Shown here: in pieces, positions 20,007-28,734 of the stretch
Position numbering within the stretch: the first letter of the stretch is position 1
Layout of the letters: each line of letters begins with the position of its first letter
Assembly: GCF_004353905.1 (NCBI RefSeq)
Contig: NZ_SMOD01000020.1
Location: 1 to 64,000 of the forward strand
DNA from: Paraburkholderia guartelaensis
GTDB lineage: Bacteria > Pseudomonadota > Gammaproteobacteria > Burkholderiales > Burkholderiaceae
Reading direction: 5' to 3'
DNA: 64,000 nt
Translations under genes and position numbers: made by a program
The notes under the pieces: model-generated
Told to the model about the DNA's origin: nothing
Seen by the model: only the letters and a program-made list of their open reading frames with translations
Database searches by the model: none

Positions 20007-20741
20007 TCATTGGCGCAGCTCCGCAACGAAGTCGTAATAGCCGTCGCGGCAATAGGTGTCGGTCAGTTCGATGGCGCGCTGATCGGCGGAAAAGCCCACA
20101 CGCGTGATGACGAGCAGCGCCGCGCGCGGCTCGACGCCCATCAGCGCGGCGATCTCGCCCGTCGCGTTGACCGCGCGAAAGTGCTGCAGGGCGCGTACCA
20201 CGGGCACGCGGCGCTGCTCCAGATACGCATACAACGAGCCCTCGATGGCTTCCGGGTCCGGCACGATCGACACGGGCAGCGCCGAATGCTCGACAGCCAT
20301 CACGGTGCCGTCGGCGCGGCGCAAGCGGCGCAGGCTCGCGACCGAGGCGCCGGGCGACAGACCGAGCTGCACGATCTCCTCGCGGTGCGCGGGCCGGACC
20401 TCGCGCGCGAGCCACACCGAGTCGGGCGTGAAGCCGCGCTGCTCCATTTTCTTCGTGAAGCCGGTGAGGCGCGAAAGCGGATCTTCCACGCGCGGCGTGA
20501 TGAAACTGCCCGCGCCGCGCGCGCGCCGGATCAGCCCCTGCTCCACGAGCAGCTCGATCGCCTTGCGCGCGGTGATGCGCGACACGCCGATGGCGTCCGA
20601 CAGCGTGCGCTCCGAGGGCAGCGCCTCGCCGGCCGACCACACGCCACAGTGAATGGCCGTGGCAAGGTTGCGCGCCAGCTGCAGATAGAGCGGCGTCACA
20701 TTGCGCGCATCGGGCATCAGGGCAGACCAACGGGTTTCCAT
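20007..20741 (-). CDS. GntR/HutC-family (UTRA) repressor of the nag operon
   Basis: The regulator has 244 residues. The N-terminal winged helix contains PLYLQLARNLATAI and SERTLSDAIGVSRITARKAI, then LIRRARGAGSFI. The C-terminal UTRA ligand domain runs from about 95 with SRLTGFTKKMEQRGFTPD to the end. Homologues in such loci (NagQ, NagR, DasR, YvoA) bind amino-sugar phosphates and repress GlcNAc genes. It is the first gene of the operon, so it would control its own synthesis. A strong promoter with TGGT repeats between -35 and -10 lies about 100 bases upstream. A later ATG (MPDARNV) is a possible start. Confidence 0.88.
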   Translation of the reverse strand: METRWSALMPDARNVTPLYLQLARNLATAIHCGVWSAGEALPSERTLSDAIGVSRITARKAIELLVEQGLIRRARGAGSFITPRVEDPLSRLTGFTKKMEQRGFTPDSVWLAREVRPAHREEIVQLGLSPGASVASLRRLRRADGTVMAVEHSALPVSIVPDPEAIEGSLYAYLEQRRVPVVRALQHFRAVNATGEIAALMGVEPRAALLVITRVGFSADQRAIELTDTYCRDGYYDFVAELRQ

Positions 20742-20839
20742 GGACTTGGCGCCAGCGGTTGGACGATCGTGGGGGGCCGGACGGGCATGCTGCGTGGCAG
20801 TGCCGATTGTGCAGATTGGTCCGGTGCGAAAGCGAGCCC

Positions 20840-20867
20840 ATTATATAACCACAATAAGACCAGTCAA
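20840..20867 (-). promoter_or_regulatory. Promoter of the nag operon with putative repressor half-sites
   Basis: On the minus strand TTGACT (20862-20867) and TATAAT (20840-20845) are spaced by 16 bases, close to consensus. The spacer has two TGGT repeats (TGGTCTTAT and TGTGGTTAT). ACTGGTCT matches half of the DasR-type operator, so the GntR repressor may bind here. The promoter is well supported; the operator is tentative. Confidence 0.65.
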
Positions 20868-21093
20868 CAGATGCCGGCCTGTCGCGAAACTTCAAAAAAT
20901 ATCTTTATAAATCAATATATTGCACGAACACACAAGGCTTCAAGCAAGAGCAATTTGGCATCAGGATTTACCCTGGCGTGGTATCTGTGGGCTCCGGAAT
21001 GGGACCAGAGTGGCATCCACAGGTTATCTGACATAGTCCACTGTAGTACCGCCGTAGGACCAGGATGTGACTTCGGCAGGAATGGCCACGCGC
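20868..21093. other. AT-rich non-coding region upstream of the nag promoter
   Basis: This stretch is clearly richer in A and T than its surroundings (notably 20888-20930) and contains no frame with gene-like features. It also carries TATCTGTGG and ATCCACAGG words near 20984-21015, weakly like DnaA-box sequence. I see no gene, terminator or RNA in it. Confidence 0.5.
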
Positions 21094-21126
21094 AATAAAA
21101 AACGCCGTGGCGATTGCCACGGCGTT
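21094..21126 (-). terminator. Intrinsic terminator of metQ
   Basis: On the minus strand AACGCCGTGGC and its complement form an 11-pair stem with a four-base loop, followed by a T-rich run (TTTTATT). It lies about 60 bases after the metQ stop. Confidence 0.9.
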
Positions 21127-21184
21127 CGGGTCCTGCTGGGCTCCCGCGTCGATTAGACGCAGGCGACCGCTACTCGAATGTCCC

Positions 21185-21997
21185 TTAGAACGACGGAACC
21201 ATCGAGCCCTTGAACTCGTTCTTGATGAACTGGCGCACGTCTTCCGACTGGTAGGCGGCAACCAGCTTCTTCACCCACGGCTTGTCCTTGTCCTGGGTGC
21301 GAACGGCGATCAGGTTCGCGTACGGGCTGTGGATGTCCTCGATTGCGATGGCGTCCTTGGTCGGCTGCAGGCCGGCTGCGAGCGCGTAGTTCGTGTTGAT
21401 CACGGCGGCGTCCACGTCGCCGAGCGCGCGCGGAAGCTGCGCGGCGTCGAGTTCGACGAGCTTGATCTTCTTCGGGTTTTCGGCGACGTCGAGCGGCGTC
21501 GCGTTGTTGCCGTTCGTGCCCGCGCCAGCGCGCAGCTTGATGAGGCCCTTGTTTTGCAGGAGCAGCAGCGCGCGGTTTTCGTTCGACGGGTCATTCGGCA
21601 CTGCGACCTTCGCGCCTTGCGGCAGATCGTTCAGCGATTTGAGCTTCTTCGAGTACACGCCGATGGGCGAGATGTACGTGAGACCTGCGTTCACGAGCTT
21701 ATAGCCGCGCTGCTTGATCTGGCTGTCGAGATACGGGCCGGTCTGGAAGCTGTTGGCGTCGAGGTCGCCGGCGTCGAGCGCGGCGTTCGGCTGCACGTAA
21801 TCGTTGAATTCGATGACCTTGACGTTCAGACCTTCGCGCTTGGCGACCTTCTGGACGACAGCCCAGACTTGCGCGTCCGGACCCGAAACGGTGCCGACCT
21901 TGATGACCTGGTCGTCGGCGCGGGCGCCGAAGCTGGCTGCGAGCGTGGTGGCGGCAATGCCGGCGAGGAGTGCTTTAATCAGATTTCTGCGCTGCAT
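21185..21997 (-). CDS. metQ: MetQ/NlpA-family ABC transporter substrate-binding protein
   Basis: This is a periplasmic methionine-binding component of a MetNIQ-type importer by family. The 270-residue protein has a signal peptide (RRNLIKALLAGIAATTLAASFGARA) without an obvious lipobox. Then comes VIKVGTVSGPDAQVWAVVQ, and the typical FNDYVQPNAALDAGDLDANSFQ appears in two stretches. YISPIGVYSKKLKSLNDLPQGAKVAVPNDPSN is split likewise, followed by VINTNYALAAGL. No metN or metI lies next to it: the gene stands alone with its own terminator, so it either works with a permease encoded elsewhere or has another ligand. Confidence 0.9.
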   Translation of the reverse strand: MQRRNLIKALLAGIAATTLAASFGARADDQVIKVGTVSGPDAQVWAVVQKVAKREGLNVKVIEFNDYVQPNAALDAGDLDANSFQTGPYLDSQIKQRGYKLVNAGLTYISPIGVYSKKLKSLNDLPQGAKVAVPNDPSNENRALLLLQNKGLIKLRAGAGTNGNNATPLDVAENPKKIKLVELDAAQLPRALGDVDAAVINTNYALAAGLQPTKDAIAIEDIHSPYANLIAVRTQDKDKPWVKKLVAAYQSEDVRQFIKNEFKGSMVPSF

Positions 21998-22152
21998 GGA
22001 GATGATGTACCTGCGTGGTTTTGGTATTGCTCCGGTTCCGCGGCGTTGTGCGCCGTCTGCCGGACGATATAAATCGTCTCATATGGAACCGGTAGCGGGA
22101 AATAATGAATTCGCATACTGGTATGCCTGCGCGGCCCTGAAGCGCGCGGCGA

Positions 22153-22176
22153 GTGCTCGCCTCTCGAGGCGAGCAC
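22153..22176. terminator. Hairpin after the SCO gene, possible terminator
   Basis: GTGCTCGCCTC and GAGGCGAGCAC are perfect 11-base inverted arms around TC, 12 bases past the SCO stop. No T run follows on either strand, so it may stabilise the mRNA end or act with Rho rather than stop polymerase alone. Confidence 0.5.
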
Positions 22177-22188
22177 GCCGGTATTCCC

Positions 22189-22830
22189 TTAGTCGGGATT
22201 CGAGCCGAGGAGGATCTTCAGATCGTGCAGCCAGGGCGTGACGCCCTGCCCGTCGCGCGCGAAGAGGCGCAGCTTGCCGGTCGTGTCGAACACGTAGCTC
22301 GCGGCGGTGTGGTCCATCGTGTAGCTATCGGGCGTATTGCCCGGCACCTTCGCGTAGTACACGCGGAAATCCTTCGCCACCTGCTTGAGCTGGTCGTCGT
22401 TGGCCGGACGCAGCCCAATGAAGGTCGGATTGAACGCGGCCGTGTACTGGCCCAGGATCTGCGGCGTGTCGCGCTCGGGATCGACGGTGACGAACAGCAC
22501 TTGCACGCGCTTCGCCGCATCGGGCCCCAGTTGCTGGAGCGCCTGCGAAAGCTCGGCCATCGTGGTCGGGCAAACATCCGGACAGTGCGTGTAGCCGAAG
22601 AACAGCACGACCACCTTGTCCTTGAAGTCGGCGAGCGTGCGCGTCTTGCCGCTGGTATCGGGCAGCGCGAAGTCCTTGCCGAACTGGGTATTGCCGGTGA
22701 TGTCGAGGTTCGAGAACGAGGGCGGCTGCTGGCCGCAGCCCTCGAGAACCAGCGTGCCGCCGAGCGCGCCTGCAGCAGCAAGCGCGACGACCGTGGCGCG
22801 CACGAAGCGCGCAAGCGTGCGGTGGGCCAT
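22189..22830 (-). CDS. SCO1/SenC copper chaperone for cytochrome oxidase
   Basis: SCO proteins deliver copper to the CuA site of oxidase subunit II. The protein of about 213 residues has a lipoprotein-like signal (GTLVLEGCGQQPP), then a thioredoxin fold with the copper-binding CPDVC motif in FFGYTHCPDVCPTTMAELSQ. The conserved distal histidine lies in SYTMDHTAASYV. ATG at 22828-22830 was chosen; an earlier ATG at 22854 would overlap ctaB by 20 bases. It is the last gene of the oxidase assembly operon, four bases behind ctaB. Confidence 0.92.
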   Translation of the reverse strand: MAHRTLARFVRATVVALAAAGALGGTLVLEGCGQQPPSFSNLDITGNTQFGKDFALPDTSGKTRTLADFKDKVVVLFFGYTHCPDVCPTTMAELSQALQQLGPDAAKRVQVLFVTVDPERDTPQILGQYTAAFNPTFIGLRPANDDQLKQVAKDFRVYYAKVPGNTPDSYTMDHTAASYVFDTTGKLRLFARDGQGVTPWLHDLKILLGSNPD

Positions 22831-22834
22831 GTCG

Positions 22835-23740
22835 TTACGCCGCGATGAGCGCATGCACGTAATGGTCGACGAGCAGCGCCACGAACAGCAACGAGAGGTA
22901 GACGATCGAATAGCGGAAAGTCTTGCGCGCCAGTGCGTCGGAATACTCGACGTAGATCTTCCACGCGTAAGCGAGGAACACGGCGCCGAGCAGCACGGCC
23001 GAAGCCAGGTACATCACGCCGCTCATGCCCGAGATGTACGGCATCAGCGTGACCGCGAACAGGATCACGGTATAGAGCAGGATATGCAGACGCGTGTACT
23101 TCTCGCCGTGCGTGTTGGGCAGCATCGGCAGGCCGGCGTTTTCGTAGTCCTTGCGGCGGTAGAGCGCGAGGGCCCAGAAGTGCGGCGGCGTCCACACGAA
23201 AATGATGAGCACGAGAATCCAGGCGTCGCCGGGCACGTGGCCCGTCACCGCGGCCCAGCCGAGCGCCGGCGGCATGGCGCCCGAGGCGCCGCCGATCACG
23301 ATGTTCTGCGGCGTGGCCGGCTTGAGCAGCAGCGTGTAGATGATCGCGTAGCCGATGAAGGTCGCGACCGTGAGCCACATGGTGAGCGGATTGGTGAACG
23401 TGTACAGCACCCACATGCCGAGGCCGCCGATCACCGCCGAGAAGATCAGGATTTGCGTGCTCGTGATCTCGCCGCGCGCCGAAGGACGCCAGGCGGTGCG
23501 ACGCATGCGCGCATCCACCTTTTGCTCGACCAGACAGTTGATCGCGAAGGCCGCGCCGGCCGTGAGCCAGATGCCGACGGTGCCGCCGATCAGCTGCTTC
23601 CAGGGCACCATGCCCGGCACGGCGAGGAACATGCCGATGACGGCGCAAAACACGGCAAGCTGCGTGACGCGCGGCTTGGTGAGCGCGAGATATTGGGAAA
23701 TCCGGCTACCGGGCGTCTGGGATAGGGTTGTACTTTCCAT
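22835..23740 (-). CDS. ctaB: Protoheme IX farnesyltransferase
   Basis: CtaB (also CyoE) adds a farnesyl group to haem B, giving haem O, in the inner membrane. The 301-residue protein has the UbiA-type fold with about eight to nine helices. The prenyl-diphosphate-binding Asp-rich motif lies in [19 protein letters not shown], and a second acidic loop in [30 protein letters not shown] is diagnostic of haem O synthases. It stands nine bases after ctaA, the next enzyme of haem A synthesis, in one operon. Confidence 0.95.
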   Translation of the reverse strand: MESTTLSQTPGSRISQYLALTKPRVTQLAVFCAVIGMFLAVPGMVPWKQLIGGTVGIWLTAGAAFAINCLVEQKVDARMRRTAWRPSARGEITSTQILIFSAVIGGLGMWVLYTFTNPLTMWLTVATFIGYAIIYTLLLKPATPQNIVIGGASGAMPPALGWAAVTGHVPGDAWILVLIIFVWTPPHFWALALYRRKDYENAGLPMLPNTHGEKYTRLHILLYTVILFAVTLMPYISGMSGVMYLASAVLLGAVFLAYAWKIYVEYSDALARKTFRYSIVYLSLLFVALLVDHYVHALIAA

Positions 23741-23749
23741 AGGGCGGGA

Positions 23750-24859
23750 TCACACCGCAGCGGTGTCGCGCGCAGGGAGAACGGCGCGGCCGGGGCGGCT
23801 ACAAGCAATTCGAAAGTTTAGCACGACGACCAAAAGCAGCAGGATCGCCGCGCCACCGTTGTGTGCCACTGCTATGGGCAGCGGCCACTGCAGCACGATG
23901 TTGGATAGCCCTGTCAGAAATTGGATAAAGATGACGATCATGATCCAATTTGCCGGGCGTCGCAGCGAGACATAGCGTCGCAACTTGAGGGCGAACCATA
24001 CCAGATAAGCGATAACGACGAACGCGAACGTGCGGTGCGTCCAGTGGATCGCGACGAGCGCGTCTTGCGTGATCACGTCGCCGTTGCCGTCCATGCCGAG
24101 CGCGCGCCACAGGTGGAAGCCGTGATGGAAATCCATCGGCGGAATCCAAGCGCCGTTGCAGGTCGGGAAGTCAGTGCAGGCGAGCACCGCGTAGTTCGTG
24201 CTCACCCAGCCGCCCAGCGCGATCTGCAAAACGAGCAGCACGAGCGCCGCCAGCGCGGCCACACGCCAGCGCGCGGCGTCGGGTTCGTACTCGGGCAACG
24301 GCGTCATGCGCGCGGCAAGCCACGCAAGCGAGCCGAGCAGCGTGAGGCCGAGCAGGAGATGCGTCGTGACGATGATGGGTTGCAGCTTCATGGTCACCGT
24401 CCACGCGCCGAATACGCCCTGCACGAGGATCAGTCCGAGCAGCGCGGTGGGCCACCACGGCGACACGTGCAGCGGCAGGCGCTTGATGCGCGCGCGCCAG
24501 GCAATCGCCATCTGCGCAATGATCAGGACACCGATAGCCATGGCGAAATAGCGGTGGATCATCTCGATCCATGCCTTCGTCATGCTCACGGGGCCGCTCG
24601 GCATGGCGAGATGCGCTGCGGCAATCTGCACATGCGCGATGAACGGCGACGAGGTGCCGTAGCAACCCGGCCAGTCAGGACAGCCGAGGCCCGAGTCGGT
24701 CAGACGCGTAAAGCCGCCGAACATCACGAGGTCGAGCGTCATGAACGTCGTGAGCCACACGAGCTTGCGAAACTTGTTGTCGTCGGCCTTCACCCAGACC
24801 CACGAGAGCGGCAGCAACGCGATGCACAGGCCAATCAGGCCCAGCTCCAGGATAAACAT
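23750..24859 (-). CDS. ctaA: Haem A synthase
   Basis: CtaA (COX15 family) oxidises haem O to haem A. The 369-residue membrane protein has eight predicted helices and the conserved histidines in IEMIHRYFAM, VTTHLLLGL, AIHWTHRTFAF and AVAHNGGA. GGFTRLTDSGLGCPDWPGCYG carries the conserved cysteine pair of the extracellular loop, and ACTDFPTCNGAW carries a second. It precedes ctaB and follows a SCO-like membrane protein gene by 38 bases. Confidence 0.95.
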   Translation of the reverse strand: MFILELGLIGLCIALLPLSWVWVKADDNKFRKLVWLTTFMTLDLVMFGGFTRLTDSGLGCPDWPGCYGTSSPFIAHVQIAAAHLAMPSGPVSMTKAWIEMIHRYFAMAIGVLIIAQMAIAWRARIKRLPLHVSPWWPTALLGLILVQGVFGAWTVTMKLQPIIVTTHLLLGLTLLGSLAWLAARMTPLPEYEPDAARWRVAALAALVLLVLQIALGGWVSTNYAVLACTDFPTCNGAWIPPMDFHHGFHLWRALGMDGNGDVITQDALVAIHWTHRTFAFVVIAYLVWFALKLRRYVSLRRPANWIMIVIFIQFLTGLSNIVLQWPLPIAVAHNGGAAILLLLVVVLNFRIACSRPGRAVLPARDTAAV

Positions 24860-24897
24860 CTCTCTTACTCTTCTCTGTCAGACTCGCGCTGCGCACC

Positions 24898-25542
24898 TTA
24901 ACCGATGCGGGACCACTTGAGCAGTTTAGTGACGTCTTGTTTGATTTTCGACGGATCGGCATGCGCCGGGAATCGCATCATCAGGTTGCCGTTCGGATCG
25001 ACCAGATAGATGTGGTCGGTGTCTTTCGTCGTCTGCGTAGCCGGCAGCCACGCGGCGACGGCGACCGGATCGGCGCGCAGCACGCGCGTGTCCGCGTAGG
25101 CGCCCTTCACTTTCGCGGAGACGCTCGCGTCGTCGGTGCGCAGCCAGACCGTGACGATGCGCTCGCGCTCCTGGCCCTGCGTTGCGCGCACCTGGCGCAT
25201 GAAATAGAGCTTCGTCGCGCAGGCTTCGTCGCAGTCGCCGCCATTCACCGAGATCATCAGCCAGCGGCCCTTGAGCGAGGCGAGCGGCACTTCATGACCG
25301 TCGTCGCCCGTCACCATGAGCGCGCCGGGAATGGGCCGCTGCGGCTCGATGAGCTCGCCATAGCTCGTCGTGCCGCCCTTCGGCTTGATCACGTAGTACG
25401 TGAAGTACGAAATCGCGATCGGCGCGCCGCAAATGAGCATGATGATGAACAGCGTCCAGCGGCCACGCCGCTTCGCGTTCTGCTGCGCGGGCGTGGCGGC
25501 CGGCTGTGCGACCTGTGCGGAATGGGGGGATTGCGTCGACAC
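24898..25542 (-). CDS. Membrane-anchored thioredoxin-fold protein of the oxidase assembly operon
   Basis: The protein has 214 residues with a cytosolic Ala/Gln-rich start, one membrane helix at about 30-50 (GRWTLFIIMLICGAPIAISYF) and a periplasmic domain. The domain resembles the SCO/thioredoxin fold (LKGRWLMISVNGGDCDEACATKLYFMRQ), with CDEAC in place of the SCO CxxxC motif. IYLVDPNGNLMMRFP is the usual strand before the C-terminal helix. Homologues occur between SURF1 and ctaA in Burkholderiales oxidase clusters. A thiol or copper-related role in CuA assembly is plausible but not shown. Confidence 0.75.
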   Translation of the reverse strand: MSTQSPHSAQVAQPAATPAQQNAKRRGRWTLFIIMLICGAPIAISYFTYYVIKPKGGTTSYGELIEPQRPIPGALMVTGDDGHEVPLASLKGRWLMISVNGGDCDEACATKLYFMRQVRATQGQERERIVTVWLRTDDASVSAKVKGAYADTRVLRADPVAVAAWLPATQTTKDTDHIYLVDPNGNLMMRFPAHADPSKIKQDVTKLLKWSRIG

Positions 25543-25646
25543 TCTCGTGGAACCTCGCTTCTGTCGCTTTCAGTTGTCCATGTGCTGCATGCGCAGCGCC
25601 ATTGTCCGGATCATGTCGGGATCGAATTGAGTCGTCCGACGGATCA

Positions 25647-26441
25647 TCAGGCGTCCTTCGCGCTGCCTGCGTCTTGCCCTTCGAGCTCTTCGGCGTGCCG
25701 CCCGGCTTCGCCTTCGGTGCGCGCTTTTGTCGCAGCGCTTTTTGCAGCTTTACGGGCTGCAAACAGACCGAAACCGAGCGCCGCGAGCGCCATGCCCCAC
25801 CACTGGAGCATGTAGCCGTAGTTGCGCTCGACATCAGTATCCGGCACCGGCCAGTCGCGCACGAGCCCGTCCTTGAAGGCCGGCACGAAGCCGGTTTGCT
25901 GGATCACGAACGGTTGCAGCGGCAACCCGGTTTCCGCTGCGTAGGAAGCGACGCCGAGATTCTGCCGTATCTTCTGATGCGCTGCAGAGCCGCCCGCACC
26001 GAGTTCGAACGCACGCGAGGCGTCCGCGCGCGCAATGCCTTCGACGACGACCGGCCCAGGCGGCGTGACATAGGGCGCGATCGCGGTGCGGTCCGCGATA
26101 TTGCGCGGCAACCACCCACGATTGACCAGCACGTAGCCGCCGCCTTCGAGTTTAAGCGGCATCACGACATAAAAACCCGGCTGGTCGTTATACGGACGAT
26201 TGTCGAGATACACCACGCGCTCGGGCAGGAAGGTGCCCGTCGCGCGTACGCGATGGAACTCGATGTCCCTCAGTGCGAGCGGGGTGGCGCCCACCGGTTG
26301 CGGCACCGACGATTCGTACTGCGTGATTTGCGCCTGCAGCGCCTCCTTCTGATGCGCGCGGTCGCGCTGCCAGAACCCGAGCCGGATCGTCACGGCCATC
26401 ACGATCAGGATGAGCAACGTGGGGACGAGCCGGATTTTCAT
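25647..26441 (-). CDS. SURF1-family cytochrome oxidase biogenesis protein
   Basis: SURF1 (Shy1) proteins help to insert haem A into oxidase subunit I. The 264-residue protein has the typical pair of membrane helices at both ends (LVPTLLILIVMAVTIRLGFW and MLQWWGMALAALGFGLFAA). The conserved periplasmic blocks are YLDNRPYNDQPGFYVVMPL, VLVNRGWLPRN and NYGYMLQWWGMA. A charged cytosolic tail of about 35 residues follows the last helix. It lies in the operon between ctaE and the SCO-like gene. The short plus-strand gene at 26526 starts 84 bases away, divergently. Confidence 0.93.
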   Translation of the reverse strand: MKIRLVPTLLILIVMAVTIRLGFWQRDRAHQKEALQAQITQYESSVPQPVGATPLALRDIEFHRVRATGTFLPERVVYLDNRPYNDQPGFYVVMPLKLEGGGYVLVNRGWLPRNIADRTAIAPYVTPPGPVVVEGIARADASRAFELGAGGSAAHQKIRQNLGVASYAAETGLPLQPFVIQQTGFVPAFKDGLVRDWPVPDTDVERNYGYMLQWWGMALAALGFGLFAARKAAKSAATKARTEGEAGRHAEELEGQDAGSAKDA

Positions 26442-26525
26442 TGGGCACGTCCGATGCGAGAGATATCGGTGATCGAACCCCGCGCCACACAGCGTGGTGC
26501 GATAATGAGACAGACGTTTTCAGGC

Positions 26526-26756
26526 ATGCCAAATTCCGTGAACTTCATGCACATACTCGTCCCCGTTGCGTTCGCGCTGATCATCGCGAGCATGATCTCC
26601 GCGCTCTACTTCATGATGCACGACCGGGGCCGCACCAAGCGGATGGTCTGGTCGCTCGCCACGCGCGTGGGCCTTTCCATCTCGCTTTTTCTATTCATCC
26701 TGTTCGCGCACTGGATGGGCTGGATCCAGTCCACCGGGATTCCTTATGGTCGCTGA
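26526..26756 (+). CDS. Small twin-transmembrane protein (DUF2909 type)
   Basis: The protein has 76 residues with two membrane helices (ILVPVAFALIIASMISALYF and VGLSISLFLFILFAHWMGWI) joined by the conserved loop MMHDRGRTKRMVWSLATR. The pattern matches the DUF2909 twin-helix proteins encoded within proteobacterial cytochrome c oxidase clusters. Function is unknown; position suggests assembly or stability of the oxidase. It is the only plus-strand gene in the 22-33 kb cluster. The frame could also start at ATG 26547 (MHILVPV), which fits the core domain better; neither start has a strong ribosome-binding site. Confidence 0.8.
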   Translation: MPNSVNFMHILVPVAFALIIASMISALYFMMHDRGRTKRMVWSLATRVGLSISLFLFILFAHWMGWIQSTGIPYGR

Positions 26757-26802
26757 GCGCTGCTGACCATCGCTGAACACAGCAGCGCAAACCCCATTCC
26801 GG

Positions 26803-26848
26803 AAAACACAAGGCGCCGCGCCGACGAGGTCGGGCGGCGCCTTGTTTC
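26803..26848. terminator. Long bidirectional hairpin between DUF2909 gene and ctaE
   Basis: ACAAGGCGCCGC (26808-26819) pairs with GCGGCGCCTTGT (26834-26845). Inside, CCGAC pairs with GTCGG around GAG, so 17 pairs form with one bulged base. T-rich sequence follows on both strands (TTTCATT on plus, GTTTTCC on minus). It separates two converging genes. Confidence 0.8.
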
Positions 26849-26890
26849 ATTCCCGTGTCCCGCGCCGCGACGCGCGCGGCGCGCCGTACA

Positions 26891-27748
26891 TCACAGCCAG
26901 TACACGACGACGTAGAGGCCGAGCCACACCACGTCGACGAAGTGCCAGTACCACGCCGCGCCTTCGAATGCGAAGTGATGCTCCGCGGTGAAGTGGCCGC
27001 GAATGAGCCGGATCATCACGACGGTCAGCATCGTGCCGCCCAGGAACACGTGGAAACCGTGGAAGCCCGTGAGCAGGAAGAATGTCGAACCGTAGATGCC
27101 CGAAGCGAGCGTGAGGTTCAGTTCGTTGTACGCGTGAATGTATTCGAACGCCTGCAGGAAGAGGAAGCACACGCCCAGCACGATCGTCGCGGCGAGCCAG
27201 GCGATGGCCTTCGAGCGATGGTTGTCGCGCAGCGCGTGGTGCGAAACGGTGAGCGTCGCGCCGGAGGAGAGCAGCAGCGCCGTGTTGATGGTCGGCACGG
27301 GCCACGGCGTCATCGAGCGGAAGTGCGAGACCAGCGCCGCGGGTCCGTTATTCGGCCACACCGCCGAGAAGTCCGGCCAGATCAGCTTGTAGTCGAGGCT
27401 GCCGAGCTGATGCAGGGCGATCGCGCGCGCATAGAAGAGCGCACCGAAGAACGCGCCGAAGAACATCACTTCGGAGAAGATGAACCAGCTCATGCTCCAG
27501 CGGTACGACACGTCGACGCGCTTGCCGTACATGCCGCCTTCGGATTCGGCGATGGCGTCGCCGAACCAGTGCCACAGCGTGAACAGGAGCCACAGCAGGC
27601 CGACGAGCACGCCGATCGGCCCCCACGACTCGCCGTTGATCCACGAGGCGAGCGACCCGAGCATGACCACAAGCCCAATGGACGCGCTGATCGGATGCCG
27701 CGACGGGTGCGGTACGAAGTAGTACGGGCTATCGTTTTGGCCGCTCAT
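26891..27748 (-). CDS. ctaE: Cytochrome c oxidase subunit III
   Basis: Subunit III of the haem-copper oxidase stabilises proton pumping in the inner membrane. The 285-residue protein has seven helices. Conserved blocks include FIFSEVMFFGAFFGALFY, NTALLLSSGATLTVSHHAL, FEYIHAYNELNLTLASGIYG, TGFHGFHVFLGGTML and AAWYWHFVDVVWLGLYVVVYWL. The ATG at 27746-27748 is preceded by GGAG at the right distance, giving the start MSGQNDSPYYFVP. It is in line with the DUF2970 gene and ctaG upstream. Confidence 0.95.
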   Translation of the reverse strand: MSGQNDSPYYFVPHPSRHPISASIGLVVMLGSLASWINGESWGPIGVLVGLLWLLFTLWHWFGDAIAESEGGMYGKRVDVSYRWSMSWFIFSEVMFFGAFFGALFYARAIALHQLGSLDYKLIWPDFSAVWPNNGPAALVSHFRSMTPWPVPTINTALLLSSGATLTVSHHALRDNHRSKAIAWLAATIVLGVCFLFLQAFEYIHAYNELNLTLASGIYGSTFFLLTGFHGFHVFLGGTMLTVVMIRLIRGHFTAEHHFAFEGAAWYWHFVDVVWLGLYVVVYWL

Positions 27749-27851
27749 GCCTGTTTCTCCAGTTTCCAGTTGCACCGGACATCGCCGGCTGCATTTGTCC
27801 GAGTGTGTCCTCGTTATTCACTGCTTAGCGCGCAGCGTTGCGCGCACTTGC

Positions 27852-28073
27852 TCATCCCACCACCGCGTGCACGATCAACAGCAGCACGACGATGAACAGC
27901 ACTGCGCCGATGATGCCCGCGATGATCAACTGCACGGGGTGCAGGTTCGCGGCGTCGTCTTCGAGGTCTGCGCGCTTGCGCACGCCAAGAAAGGACCACG
28001 CCACCGCTTTGATCAACTGCAGGATGCCGCCTTTCTTCTTCGCCGGCCCCGCTCCGCCACGTTCGTCGCTCAT
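27852..28073 (-). CDS. DUF2970-family small membrane protein
   Basis: The protein has 73 residues: a charged, Gly/Lys-rich start, the conserved block LQLIKAVAWSFLGVRKRADLEDD, and one C-terminal membrane helix (LIIAGIIGAVLFIVVLLLIVHAV). This is the DUF2970 layout, commonly placed between ctaG and ctaE in beta-proteobacteria. The ATG at 28071-28073 has GGAGG about ten bases upstream. Function unknown; context implies oxidase assembly. Confidence 0.85.
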   Translation of the reverse strand: MSDERGGAGPAKKKGGILQLIKAVAWSFLGVRKRADLEDDAANLHPVQLIIAGIIGAVLFIVVLLLIVHAVVG

Positions 28074-28116
28074 GCGCCTTTCGCCTCCTGGCATCGTTGA
28101 CTTCGGCGCTGAAGCC

Positions 28117-28695
28117 TCACGCGCCCGCCGATTGTTTCGGCGGCGGCGGCACAGCCGGCTTGTTCAGCTCGAAGAACGTGTACGACAGCGTGATCGTCTT
28201 CACGTCCTTCGGCAGCTTCGGGTCGATCACGAACACCACCGGCATGCGCTTCATCTCGTTCGCCTTCAGGACCTGCTGCGTGAAGCAGAAGCATTCGATC
28301 TTGCGGAAGTACTCCGTCGCCTGCTTCGGCGCGTAGCTTGGAATGGCCTGCGCGTCGATCGTGCGTCCTTCGTTGTTCGAAATGTCGTACATCACCGTCA
28401 TGACTTCGCCCGGATGGACGTCGAGGCTCGTCTGCTCCGGCTTGAAGCCGAGCAGCCCGCGTGCATTCGCGTCGAACTCGACCGAGATCGTGCGCGTCAT
28501 GTCCACCTGCGTGTTGCGCGCCTCGCGCTCCGTGGCGTCGCGCTGCACCAGGTTGTTGATGCCCGTGACCTGGCAGATCGCGCGATACATCGGCACCAGC
28601 GCAAAACCGAAACCGAACATCAGCAGCGCCACCACGACGAGCTTGATGAGCATCGACCGGTTGAATGCGCGATCATTTCCAGCTTGCGTGGACAT
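28117..28695 (-). CDS. ctaG: Cytochrome c oxidase assembly protein CtaG (Cox11 family)
   Basis: CtaG/Cox11 delivers copper to the CuB site of subunit I. The 192-residue protein has one N-terminal membrane anchor (MLIKLVVVALLMFGFGFALV). The periplasmic domain carries the copper-binding motif CFCF in RKIECFCFTQQVLKANE. PVVFVIDPKLPKDVKTITLSYTFF follows in the expected place. It lies between the small assembly protein gene and the DUF2970 gene. Confidence 0.95.
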   Translation of the reverse strand: MSTQAGNDRAFNRSMLIKLVVVALLMFGFGFALVPMYRAICQVTGINNLVQRDATEREARNTQVDMTRTISVEFDANARGLLGFKPEQTSLDVHPGEVMTVMYDISNNEGRTIDAQAIPSYAPKQATEYFRKIECFCFTQQVLKANEMKRMPVVFVIDPKLPKDVKTITLSYTFFELNKPAVPPPPKQSAGA

Positions 28696-28734
28696 CGAAC
28701 TTCCTCGAACGATCTTCCGGCAAACGCCTTCGCG

